DNA from: Phytomonas francai
Lineage: Eukaryota; Euglenozoa; Kinetoplastea; Trypanosomatida; Trypanosomatidae
Direction of reading: 5' to 3'
NCBI GenBank assembly: GCA_001766655.1
Contig: MJCC01000013.1
Location: 202,453 to 245,820 of the forward strand
Length of the DNA: 43,368 bases
This document shows, piece after piece, positions 29,396-39,400 of the stretch (its first letter is position 1; the number at the start of each line of letters is the position of its first letter). The notes beneath the pieces were generated by a model. The model was not told where the DNA came from, did no database searches, and saw only the letters and a list, made by a program, of their open reading frames with translations. Both the position numbers and the translations under genes were made by a program.

Positions 29396-31733
29396 GTAGG
29401 CGTTTATCTAAGAAGAGTTATCTACTTCATTATAAAAAATGAGAAAAAACAAAAACAAATAGCATTTAAATTTCCTACAAGTGTAAATTTGTACACATTT
29501 TTCCCTTTTTTATTTTCCCCTAGTGAAAGTGAAGAATTGCAGAGCGACGATTTCTATCGTATCCCCTCCACCTATTTACGAAATACCTTGTTTATATGGT
29601 GCAGATCTTCTTCCTCATATTTAGCCGAGGCTCCATACAAAATGAAATTACACTTTGGACACCAATTAAATTCAATCGCATTGTCTTTCAAGGGATAACG
29701 TGCACACATTTTTCCCTCAGTTATTACTATTATGATTATTACAGACTTCTTCATCAAAAAAAAAAACCTTGATCTTGACATGCACACCCAAACCCGTGCA
29801 AACCCTTTACTTGTTCATTTCCTATTCCCTTAGCATCTTCCCTAAGCACATTCAATTTCTTTCACTTTTAATGCAATAATAGTAATGGTGCTTACACATA
29901 TAAAAGGGGAAATGTGCGCCGTGGAAAAAACAAATCCAATTGAAGCCAAAAAGTTTATAGCAAATCGAATTATATCCTCCCCACGATTTATCTCCATTCC
30001 CTTGTCTTTTTCCCTCTTTCGTCCACGCTTTCTCGTTCGTATAATGTAAAGTTGCGTAAGTGATTTCAACAGTATTTGGGATATCGTCCGCCTCACACAC
30101 ACACACCAAAAAAAAAGGTGGGTGATAAATAAGACGCAAAGAATGAGAAATGTGTGATGGTAAAAACAAAAGTAAAGAAAAAATACAACAATTCAAGGTC
30201 TGATTTTCCAATGCACGGTGGATTCATATCAACCAGATTTAGAAAAAAGGGTGAAACAGGAAAGTAATAAGGGAGAAGGACCGTGTAGAAACGACGTCTG
30301 TTACTACTACTAGTATAAATCTTCAACAAACTTTCACATTATATTCAGACCTATGCATAGGTATATACAGATGAAATAGGCATAGATCAACAACCTTAGT
30401 TTTCTTATTCTCGTTCACTTTCTCCAAGGACTCCGTATGAGCAATGTAATACGTATCAAGACCGAGAAAAAAAAGAAAGAACTTAAGAAACCCCAAAAGT
30501 AAAAAAAAACGCAAAAAAAGAAAACGATCCAATTCACTATACATCATTTTTGTTATCACTATTCTTTTTTTTCCCCTAAACTGAGGAATCCCATGGTGAA
30601 GAAAGGAATCATTTAGTAGTAAGCGCTTTATGCAAAACTTCGCTGATGTTTATACCCTTTTTTCATATCAATGATAAGTAGTACTTTGCGAACACAAAAG
30701 TTATTAAAGATGAAACTTTATCAAAAAAAAAATGTACTTTAAAATTTAAACAAAAAAAAAAAACGAATCTTATGGGTTCAAAACTTAAAGAGAGATTTCC
30801 GAAATGCTAGGAGAAAAGGAATTGGATGAAGCTGCTAATGCATGAGGAATTTCATTGAAAATCCTACGATTACATCCGATTACCGATACCTCCTGCCGTA
30901 ACTTTATATATTTATTTTCCACTTTGAAAACTACCACCTTTTTTCTGTTTTCCTCCCCGTGAAACAAGTAATATCTACCTTGGTTGCAGGTTGCCCTGCA
31001 TTTTCCCTTAATCGAACAATATCCTATAAATAAATACGCATGCATATAAATGTACACATACACACACGCCTACCTACCTACGTGTATACAGATATGTATA
31101 CGATATTTATCGAACTGTAAATAAAGAGCCTTGCTCAGCGATGACCTTCTCAAATAAATCAAGCATGAAAGTATCCATTCGCCTTACCCAGGAGAAAACC
31201 AAGAAGCAATCTACAACATCGGGGAAAGGAAAAGGTTATCACGAAATGAAATGATAACACAATCGTAACGAAAATAATGAAGAAAAGTAAAAATAAAATT
31301 CAAAAATAAAGCAAAGAGAATACAATCGCCTAGTGCACCTTTTTATTAATTCATTTTTTCCCCTCTTCTTGGTATCCATACCAGTAATGCATAATAAAAG
31401 GGAGGGAGAAGGGGTAATTAAAACAAAACAAAACAAGAAAACTGATCTTTTTTTTTCCTTTTCATGCTATTCTATTGAATTTTCGGAATTTATTTCAAGT
31501 ATTTTTCTCCCAGTTTCTCATCTTACCCTTTCTTTTTTAACCTTTATGTTACTTTAAATTTAAGTACTTTCTAGTAGCTCTTTGAAATGCATATCCTCGA
31601 ATTCATAGAGACAGATAAAGAGATAGCCAGAGGCACGGCGTCCCTCGTGAGCATCTCTTTTTTGTCCTTTTAAAAAACCATATTGTATGTGCGTGCGCAC
31701 ATCTCGCCAGCGTCATTATTCGTTCTTTTTTTT

Positions 31734-31749
31734 CCCCCCCCCCCCCCCC
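31734..31749. repeat. 16-base C homopolymer downstream of ODC
   Basis: Sixteen C on the plus strand directly follow eight or more T. On the ODC transcript this is G16 then A, about 95 bases after the stop codon. Confidence 0.95.
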
Positions 31750-31843
31750 GTTGCCGGTTGTGTTTCGGCTCTCGAATGTCCTCCCTCGTGCGCCTACGCA
31801 TCCCGAAGTCGTCGGAGAAGGACGCGCGCGCGCGCGTGCGTGG

Positions 31844-33598
31844 TTAGACGATCGCGGAGTTGATGTAGACCTTTTGGCGGGTCTTGAACCCGTTAAACGC
31901 GCACCCCGCGGCGGTGGTGTAGCTCCCCATGTCGAGCGCGAGGATCCAGTCCCCGATGCGCATCTCCGGGAAGGGCTGCCGCTTGAGGATGCAGTCGAGG
32001 GAATCGCAGGTGGGGCCGAAAATGGTGGTCGGCCGGAGCGGCCGCCGGGGCCCCGACCAGGGCCGCAGAAACGACCCCGGCAGGTCGTCCACGTTGTCGT
32101 CGTTGTCGTCGTCGTCCCCCCCCCTTCCCTGCCTTTGCTTTCCGTTTTCGTCCTTTTCGTCGAGGAGGACGAGGGTGGGGTGGGCGTGGTCGAAGAGGAT
32201 GCAGTTGAAGCTGTCGTAGACGCCGTCGTTGACGTAGTACTGGTACTCCTCGCCGCCGACGACCCGCATCGCGAAGACGTTGACGGCGAGCGTGTGCGAG
32301 GCCGCGGTGAAAAAGCGCCCGGGCTCGCTGATCACCGTCGTTGTCGGGAAGAGCTCGGCGAGGGCCGGCGCGATGGCGGCCGCGATGGCCTCGAAGCCGG
32401 GCTCGCCGGTGCCCGGGAAGCCGCCGCCGATGTCGAGAAGGGTGCAGTTGAAGCCGGCCGCCGCCGCGAGCTCGAAGACGGCGTGGGCGTCGTGGATGGC
32501 CCGGACGTACGCGGCGGCGTCGCCGTTCCCGCTCCCGACGTGGAAGCTCACGCCGTAGATGTCCACGTTCGCCGCGCGGGCGGCCGCGAGGAGGGCCGGG
32601 ATCTCGCGCAGGTCCGCGCCGAATTTGGTCGAAAAGGCGCACCGCGCGGCCGCGTCGTCGGTGCGGATTCGCAGGAGCACCTGCGCGTTCGGCAGCCACC
32701 GCCCGACCTTTGCGAGCTCCGCCGCGTTATCGCAGACGACGCACGCGACCCCGCGCGCGGCCGCGGCCGCGAGGTCGGCGCGTTGTTTGCAGGGGTTCGC
32801 GAAGACGACGTCGTCGGGGCCGGCCGCGGCGCCGCCGTCGAGCACCAGCGCGAGCTCCGCCCTCGACGCGCAGTCGAAGCCGGCGCCGAGGGCCCCGAGA
32901 AGCCGCAAAAGCCCCACGTCCGGATTGCACTTCACCGCGAAAAAAGGCCGCACCATCGGCAGCGCGCGGCGCCAACGCGCCATCTGCTCCACCACGCAGC
33001 CAAGGTCGACAAGGTAGAAGGCGTCGGCGGGGCCGAAGGCGGCCTCCGAGGACGAATCCGACATCGACGGGCCCGCGCGGATCCGCGCCGCCGCGATCGC
33101 GCGGAGGTGGGCCTCCCGCCCGGCCCCCGGCCGCGGACGCGCGGGGNNNNNNNNNNNNNNNNNNNNNNNNNNNNNNNNNNNCGCCCGCACCGCCGCGAGC
33201 CGCGCGGCGGCCGTCCGCGGGCCGTAAATCGGCCGCCCCGACAGCGTCCGGCCGCCGAGGGCCGCGCTGCCGTCGAGGAAAAACTCGTCGACGAGGCCCT
33301 GGTCGAGCGCCGGGGGCGAGGCGCGTTTATTGCTCCGGTAGCCGCCCTCGGGCTCGATTTTGTGCACGTCGGGCTCGATTTTATTCACGTCGGGCTCCAT
33401 TGTATGCACGTCGGGGGCGAGGCGGCGCTTGAGGGCGTGGAGGACCTGCGCGAGGGCCTCCTCGCGCGAGAGGGTGGGGTCTGTCGGCGGGAAGTCGGCG
33501 CCCTCGACGGGGTCGGACCCCGTGCAAAAGGGATCCGTCCGCGAATCCTCCTGGCGAGAATAATGGCTTACATCGCAGAGATCCGCATGGCTGACCAT
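31844..33598 (-). CDS. ODC: Ornithine decarboxylase (PLP-dependent, group IV) with long N-terminal extension
   Basis: ODC converts ornithine to putrescine, the first committed step of polyamine synthesis. The catalytic core (about residues 190-584) has all key elements: the PLP lysine in FAVKCNP (Lys223), the substrate/PLP His in SFHVGSG (His353), the phosphate-binding GGGFPG (391-396), EPGRF (425-429), and the C-terminal GPTCDSLD block with the catalytic Cys531 and Asp532. It ends soon after the DMGSYT motif, with no C-terminal PEST tail of the mammalian type. The N-terminal 190 residues are extra. They include three 7-residue repeats and a 35-base N gap (codons 140-151 affected). A long N-terminal extension is also known in Leishmania ODC. 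An acidic Asp-rich insert (about 481-508) interrupts the C-terminal barrel. Frames agree on both sides of the gap. Arginine decarboxylase-like paralogs are less likely, given the GPTCDSLD signature. Confidence 0.93.
   Translation of the reverse strand: MVSHADLCDVSHYSRQEDSRTDPFCTGSDPVEGADFPPTDPTLSREEALAQVLHALKRRLAPDVHTMEPDVNKIEPDVHKIEPEGGYRSNKRASPPALDQGLVDEFFLDGSAALGGRTLSGRPIYGPRTAAARLAAVRAXXXXXXXXXXXXPARPRPGAGREAHLRAIAAARIRAGPSMSDSSSEAAFGPADAFYLVDLGCVVEQMARWRRALPMVRPFFAVKCNPDVGLLRLLGALGAGFDCASRAELALVLDGGAAAGPDDVVFANPCKQRADLAAAAARGVACVVCDNAAELAKVGRWLPNAQVLLRIRTDDAAARCAFSTKFGADLREIPALLAAARAANVDIYGVSFHVGSGNGDAAAYVRAIHDAHAVFELAAAAGFNCTLLDIGGGFPGTGEPGFEAIAAAIAPALAELFPTTTVISEPGRFFTAASHTLAVNVFAMRVVGGEEYQYYVNDGVYDSFNCILFDHAHPTLVLLDEKDENGKQRQGRGGDDDDNDDNVDDLPGSFLRPWSGPRRPLRPTTIFGPTCDSLDCILKRQPFPEMRIGDWILALDMGSYTTAAGCAFNGFKTRQKVYINSAIV
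33147..33181. other. Assembly gap of 35 N within the ODC gene
   Basis: Unresolved bases in a GC-rich part of the N-terminal extension, ahead of the catalytic core. The open frame is continuous across it at the stated length. Confidence 0.99.
33350..33412 (-). repeat. Three 21-base tandem repeats in the ODC N-terminus
   Basis: Three imperfect 21-base units (GGGCTCGATTTTGTGCACGTC-like on the plus strand) encode repeats of Pro-Asp-Val-(His/Asn)-(Lys/Thr)-(Ile/Met)-Glu at about residues 62-83. The repeat number is in frame, so length can vary without breaking the enzyme. Confidence 0.9.
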
Positions 33599-34095
33599 CG
33601 ATTCGGCGATAACGGCGGGAGAAGAGAATGCTTTCCTTTAGGGTAGAGTTGCTTGCAAAGTCGCGAGGAACCTTCTAGAGGTATATGCACTTCTGCGTGG
33701 GAGAGCAAGCCAACAAGGAGGACGGGGTTCAAACAATACAACACGAAAGAAAGAAAGAAGGAGAAGGAAAGAAAAATGTTACGAAGGTGTGAGCATTTTT
33801 GAAAAAGGGGAAAAATCATTATGGGGACACTAGCGCAGTGGCGGGAAAAAAAATAGCCTCAAGTAGCCCTAATCCACAATCCATCCTCTATTGTGAGGGG
33901 GGTGCATACAGAGATGCGTGCTTCCGTTTAGAAGAGGGGAGGGAATGCGTACCTTAGCGTGATGTGTGAATCCATAATCATCGCGACCTCCCCTCCCCCC
34001 TGGGACGGGTAAACAACTCGAGACTGGAGAACACACTACCACCCTCCTAGCACATCCATCAAAGAAGCGAATAAAATACGCCCCCCCCCCCTCTC
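33599..34095. other. Spacer between the SET gene and ODC
   Basis: About 500 bases. On the coding strand a long C/T tract (33744-33776, TTTCTTTCC-like) is followed by several AGs, the nearest good one (CACGCAG) ending at 33693, which would give a 5' UTR of about 94 bases for ODC. The other end is the SET gene's 3' UTR, which begins with an 11-base C run (34081-34091). No gene seen. Confidence 0.55.
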
Positions 34096-35808
34096 CTATT
34101 CAGCGCTCCTTGGATCTAACGGGGCGGCTTCGTTTAAGATTTTAAAACCGTGCCGGTAGCAAAACATCAGCTTCCCCTTTCTCTCTCGTCGCTTTTCCAT
34201 CCTAAAGCCCGTCTGCTCCCCCCCTTCGGAGTCTGTCCTCTCTTGAAAAGACGAAAACGAGGAAGAAGACGAAGAAGGCAAAAGCTCCGGGATGGGGTTC
34301 CCCGCCAAATACGCCCCTAACGGCCGCACGGACGGCAGCAAAGAAAGCAAAACCGCCTCGTCGTCGATCCCGAGCGCGAGGAGGTCGCGCGCGACCTCAA
34401 AGCAGCCCCTCTTCCCCCCGTTTCGCTCGCGCGAATGCCTCTTTTCGCGGTGGAGGTACGCCTGCAGGGCGCGCGGGCGAGTGTAGATAAAATGCCGGCA
34501 TTCCTTTCCCCCGCACCGGCAGGGCTGCGTGGCCTCCCCGAGGAGCAGCCCCTCGCCGCGAAAAAGCGGGGCGACGCGAAGGCCGTAGTCCACCGTCAAC
34601 TCCTCGCCGGCCGCGATATCGCGCGCGGCGAAAAGGCCGTTCGCGTCGTCGAAAAACCGCCAGGACCGGAGCCGCTCGAGCAGCCGCGGGCTCCCGCTCG
34701 CCGCGGCGGCGGGCCAAAAGACGCGCGAGAGCCCCCCGCAGAGGTTCGCCGCGCAGCTGTGGTTGAGCAGATGATAGGGCGCCGGCTGGAGAATGAGCTC
34801 AGAGAGGAAGCCTGTGGGGTGCGTGTAATGCCAGGTCTCCGGAAGCCGCCGCGGCGTATCCGCGAGAAAACGAAGAAACCCCGGGGCCGTGAGGAAAGCG
34901 CGCTGGGCGCACGAGATGACCCGCGTCCCTTTCGGAAGATCGATCGAGGTGAAAATCCCGCGGCTGTGGATCGCGCTCGAGCCGATGTAAAGCCCATCCA
35001 ACACCTCCTCCAGCAAGAATCCGCTCGCACTATCGATATGATGCCGTGAAAGCGGAGGGGAAAAGGCCTCCTTGCCCTCGACAGGAGAGCACAAGGACTT
35101 TTTTTCGTACAAAATCGCATTTGCCGGGTCTTTTCCAACCGGGGGTGCGTCGCTGCGGCGGATGTAAAAGGTTATCCTCCCCCCCAAGTACGCCATGTAG
35201 GCGGAGGCAGTTAAAAGCCGCACCATCAGCCTTCCTAGGACGGGCATTCGCAAAAGCCGCAGCGTCCAGAGACCGCGGAATTCGAAACCGCCGCGCGGAC
35301 GAAAAAGCGATCTAAACGACGAAGCGTAATTTAACCCCCCCGCAGCGCCCCACCCCCTGCCTCTTCGACCGTTAACAACGGACGTGTAGGAGGAGCCTCC
35401 GCCCGCAGGAGAGGCCCCAATGATGGCGGAAGAATGCACGCCGGATGAAAGACCCGGACGGCCTCGGCGGGTGAAACTCTCCAAGTGTTTCCCCCCTCCA
35501 CGGTCTTTATCCTTGTTTTCCAGGATGAGGGTCGTCGTTGTGGTCTTGAGCGAGCTGGGGAAATGTGAAATGGAATCCGGTGCGGCCTCCTCGCGGAGGA
35601 TCCGATCGAGATCGGCGTAGTTTAACCGTTTTGAACGCCGCCTGTGAGGCTCTCCCATGCGTGCTGGACTAGATAATGCACCATTATTCTCTCCTGATAC
35701 TGTGCGAGAAGACTGAGAAGAGCCATACCGAAGTTGAAAAAATCTCAAATGTGGCGAAACATAATTCCTCAAGAGGAGTAAATATTTCCTAAATCGATAA
35801 GATCGCAT
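34096..35808 (-). CDS. SET-domain protein lysine methyltransferase with post-SET motif
   Basis: The 570-residue protein carries a SET domain at about 272-410. It opens with SAIHSRGIFTSIDLPKGT (the Gly-rich SAM-binding entry), then has the NHSC motif (349-352, pseudoknot and SAM contact), and closes with AARDIAAGEELTVDYG (394-409), including the catalytic Tyr. A post-SET zinc motif Cys-x-Cys-x4-Cys follows (Cys430, Cys432, Cys437). Together these predict an active SAM-dependent lysine methyltransferase. The substrate cannot be read from sequence. The first 35 residues are basic and hydrophobic, without acidic residues, and resemble a mitochondrial presequence. A second hydrophobic/basic patch lies at 178-216. 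The linker from 220 to 270 and the C-terminal 120 residues are unassigned. The ATG lies 13 bases after a 12-T tract with GGAG. Confidence 0.85.
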   Translation of the reverse strand: MRSYRFRKYLLLLRNYVSPHLRFFQLRYGSSQSSRTVSGENNGALSSPARMGEPHRRRSKRLNYADLDRILREEAAPDSISHFPSSLKTTTTTLILENKDKDRGGGKHLESFTRRGRPGLSSGVHSSAIIGASPAGGGSSYTSVVNGRRGRGWGAAGGLNYASSFRSLFRPRGGFEFRGLWTLRLLRMPVLGRLMVRLLTASAYMAYLGGRITFYIRRSDAPPVGKDPANAILYEKKSLCSPVEGKEAFSPPLSRHHIDSASGFLLEEVLDGLYIGSSAIHSRGIFTSIDLPKGTRVISCAQRAFLTAPGFLRFLADTPRRLPETWHYTHPTGFLSELILQPAPYHLLNHSCAANLCGGLSRVFWPAAAASGSPRLLERLRSWRFFDDANGLFAARDIAAGEELTVDYGLRVAPLFRGEGLLLGEATQPCRCGGKECRHFIYTRPRALQAYLHREKRHSRERNGGKRGCFEVARDLLALGIDDEAVLLSLLPSVRPLGAYLAGNPIPELLPSSSSSSFSSFQERTDSEGGEQTGFRMEKRRERKGKLMFCYRHGFKILNEAAPLDPRSAE

Positions 35809-35821
35809 TTCTGACGAACTT

Positions 35822-35841
35822 CTCCAAAAAAAAAAAAAGAA
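35822..35841 (-). promoter_or_regulatory. Putative trans-splice acceptor for the SET gene
   Basis: On the minus strand TTC plus a 12-T run is followed by GGAG, 13 bases before the ATG at 35808. Confidence 0.4.
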
Positions 35842-36217
35842 CCCTTTTTTTTTCGTCTTATATCCTCTAAAATCTACTAAAACAGTCTAAAGGAATGTAT
35901 TAAATCCCCATTCCCTTCCATTTGAAAAAAAAAAAAAAAACAGAGAAAATTTGAAAACTAAAGTGAGGAACTAGGAGAGGGGGGTCAAATAAGCTGAATT
36001 GAATATGATGTCCAACTGAGCACAAAGAGGTATGAACCTGTTCGATCTCAGCAAACAGTGCATTCAACCCCCGAATACAAATAACTCAACTTTTTTATTT
36101 ATTGTTTAAATCACGGCTGGTTGGTACTCAGTTATGAAACCCTATCTCACCAAGCGCTCACACATCTCTTGAAATGTGAGATATAAAATAGAGAAGAGTT
36201 CAGTGTTGTCCGAAGAT

Positions 36218-36248
<31 letters not shown>

Positions 36249-36253
36249 AGAGA
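36218..36253. repeat. (CA)n-(GA)n microsatellite
   Basis: About 14 CA units followed by four GA units, about 210 bases downstream of the helicase stop codon. Confidence 0.95.
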
Positions 36254-36459
36254 AAAAAATAGCGATGAACAGTAGCTATCAGTAGAAATCCTGAGCTGAT
36301 TGTCAAAAGGCGCCCCTCTTCGGTCAGTCTGATGCACACAATATCCCTTGATAAAGGCTACGCCGCTGGGATGAGGAGGGCATTCAATAAATAGAGAATA
36401 TAGATATATGGCTATTTATTTGATCTAAAATAGGATAAAAGCAACCGTGGGGGTACTTT

Positions 36460-39400
36460 TTAAAACCTTGGACTAGGTCTTTCCCTCTCAAAGACGCCCC
36501 CACGCAGCAAAGACCTTTCCCGACGAACCCCCAACCCCTCAGGGCTTTCCGAAAAGGAAGGAAAAGATGCGGTACTATCCAGAGTAGAGCAACCCCCCTC
36601 TTGAGTATTTCCCTCCCCTTCCTCAGCAAACCCACACAACTGCCTCCACGGCTGCCATTTTTTTCGCACGCAAAGCCTCAGCAGCGTCTCGCGAAAGCCC
36701 GGCGAGGGAAGCAACGAGGGAAGGATCGCCGGGGGTGTAAAACGAGCCTCAAGGGTTTCCCCGGAAGAGGAAGATAAAGCATACCGAAGTTGCCGCTCCC
36801 AATCCTCCCTCGCCTCTTCGTTTTCCGTGAAAAAAGAAGCAGGAGCCTCGAGAAGCTCTGAAAGCAGCGCGAGGGCGGCGGGCGGGTTGACAAACTGGCA
36901 GCCCAAATCCCGTAGGAGGCTCAGCAGCGCGGAGAGGTGCGATTTAACGGAATCCTCCTCCACAACCGCGGCCTTCTCCGCACGACTGCGGAGAAAATCC
37001 AGGAGAACGCGAAAGCCCCCTTCTGTTCTGGCCCTTCCCTGAGGCGAATAAGGTGAATCGCGTGAGAGGAGGTCGAGCTTCACGACGACGCGTTCGATAA
37101 AATCCGCCAAATTTACCATATTCCGCCGTGCCTCGACGTACTCACGGAGGGTGAGGAGTATCGTGCTCCCGACGATCACCTGGAAGGGAATTTTATCGTC
37201 CAGACGCAGGAAATCCCGCACCCCCCGCGTGGAAAACGAATCAACCGAAGAGGAATCGAATGAAGTAGATGAAGAAAAAGAAGAAGAACACGCGATCGCA
37301 CGGGACTTTCCGGCAATCGACGAAGCGGCAACGGCATCAAAGGTCTCCTCCTGGCAGGTCGCACTGGCGACGCACCAATGCAATCCCTCATGCACGGCGG
37401 AGGCGTTATCTTTCTGGTTATCCTTTTCGTTCGCTTTCGTATGATTTTGACTGTCGTCGTTCTCGTCGAAGAGCTCGAGAACACCGGGCCAGGACTCGCC
37501 CTCCATCATCGCCTCGAGCATGCTAAGCTGGGCGATGGAGAGCGGCGTCGGTAGCCTCCACACCCCGCAATCGCAGAGCATAATCGCATGCACATGACTA
37601 TGCGAGGTATTCATTAAAAGAGAAACCGGATACCACGCCGAGGCTCCCGCTAAATACCCCGCCAACGTGAATAACGAGGCCAAAGAAGACGAAGAGGAAG
37701 CCTCGGACGGCAGGGGACTGGGGTTCAGCACCCAAACATGGCGAGCGGTGAGAACCCCTGAGGACTGTCTTTTATAGCGCTCCAAAAGCCCCATAATCTC
37801 ACGACTCTTCACATTACCGCTAGGATCCTCATTACTATCGCTATTATCTGGAAACTTATGGGTATCAACCTCAGCCCCTTGAGGGGATAAAACTACCACC
37901 TCCTCCTGCAGGGACCCGCTAGCGGCGGAGGAGGATAACGTAAAGCTACCAGCAACGGCAAGAGGAGGGGCCCGCTCCGCGGGCAATCCCCCTCCTCCCC
38001 CTCCATCGCCTTCGCTGCGAGGATGATCCGCTGCGAAAACTCCATCCCTATCGTAGTTCCACTGCAGTGCGTTCAGAAAGGAAAGACTTGATGGACGACA
38101 GGCGTAGAGCTCCATCCCAAGGCTGCCAGCCTCCTCGGAGGAAGTTGTCAAGGCGCCGCGCAGGAGGAGAGATTCCACCGGCGTTCCCCTCAAGAAGTTA
38201 TTACCAACCCCCCCTTTCCTCCCGGACTCGTCGTTTTGTGCACTAGAAGGAAAAGGCGCCTCCAGTGGGTGGAAATGAGTAAACCGCATCCAATCCGCGT
38301 AGGGGATCCCATACGCGACGGCGAACTCCAAGTGCGTGAGATGAAAAGGTTGCCTGCAGTGTGCTTCCAGCGCGGCATCACCGCCGATAAAGGTTTGGAG
38401 GCAGACCTCGCAATACCGCAAAAAAAAACCACCGCCTGCCGTTATCGCTTCTCGTCGATTATTCCCTTCCTCTTCCCCGTCGCTATCGGTCGTTTTGATC
38501 GCGGCCTTCATGCCATCATTCGCATCCGCCCTCTGGCGAGTTTGCCGCCCGACCTGAGGAAGGAAAGACGAGGCTTGCCGCTGTAGGTGCTGCCGCCAAA
38601 GCCACGCCGCCGAAGGCAGCCCTACCTTCCACTGAATCCCGCGCGTGAAATGAATCGGCGGCGTAAGACTCAAAATCGCGCTCTCCCCGGCGCCGTCGAC
38701 AGCATCCGACGAGGATTCCTCCACCTCGCGCACGAGAGCCCTCGGTGGGGTACGAGCCACCTGCCGCCCCAGCAACCCTTCCGCGAGGGAAGAACACCCT
38801 TTCGTCGTTTCCTCGCCCATCTTCTCTTTCTTGAGGAGCATTTCCGCCTCGGGGGGTGGTTCCCTTTCGCGAGGAAAGAGATGACCAAGGCCAAGCTGCT
38901 CCGTCTCCGCGAGGCTCAGGCGGTGCTCGACGCCGAAGGTGTCGGTCCAGACCGCCCACCCGCCGCCCTCCACCCGCGCGCGTCGATCGGCGTGGTTGGA
39001 GAGCCCGTGTGGGGCTCGCGAGGCCCCTGCCCCTTTCGCATCCACGCGCTCGCCCTCGTCGAGGTCTGTCCTTTGCACTGAAGCTTTCGCTTCATTCGCG
39101 GGGGTCGCCTTATCGTCGAGCGGGAGCCTCACGGCCACGCGCTGGAGGGCGGTTTGCGCGGCGATGAGAAGACTCACGCCGAGGGGCGCGAGCTGGACGA
39201 CGCCCCGCCCCCCCTCGCCCGCCCCCCGCCCGTACGGCGGCACCACCTCCGCGCGCAGAAGCCGATCCGCCTCGCCGCCGGAAGAACCAAACGACGAAAA
39301 CGACGTCGAAGAAGTCGAGGATGTCGAAAAAGGGGAGGGGGAAAACCTCGCCGCGGCGGTGCCGCCGTTGGCAAACACCTCCACCTGCTCGAGGCCGGCC

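Larger units (their letters stand above)
28917..31843. other. 2.9 kb AT-rich spacer without a supported gene
   Basis: This is the longest gene-free stretch in the window. It is AT-rich throughout, with a TA repeat (29377-29395), many A and T runs, CA-rich bits near 30095 and 31055, and a T8-C16 run beside ODC. Several minus-strand frames of 70-119 codons open here, but their composition matches the surrounding non-coding DNA and none has a recognisable motif. Part must be the ODC 3' UTR. I see no tRNA-like or rRNA-like element. Confidence 0.6.
35809..36459. other. Spacer between the helicase gene and the SET gene
   Basis: About 650 bases, AT-rich, with two long A runs (35826-35837 and about 35924-35940) and a CA/GA microsatellite. 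No gene seen. Confidence 0.6.

Noticed and set aside
29852..30211. 119-codon minus-strand frame in the long spacer
   Set aside because: AT-rich, cysteine- and tyrosine-rich random-looking sequence with alternative overlapping frames of similar quality.
30785..31045. 86-codon minus-strand frame in the long spacer
   Set aside because: It has an ATG and an unremarkable residue mix, but base composition is like the surrounding AT-rich spacer and there is no motif. Not enough support to call a gene.
31751..33646. 631-codon plus-strand frame across ODC
   Set aside because: It is a shadow of the ODC gene. The minus strand carries every ODC catalytic motif, and the antisense product has none.
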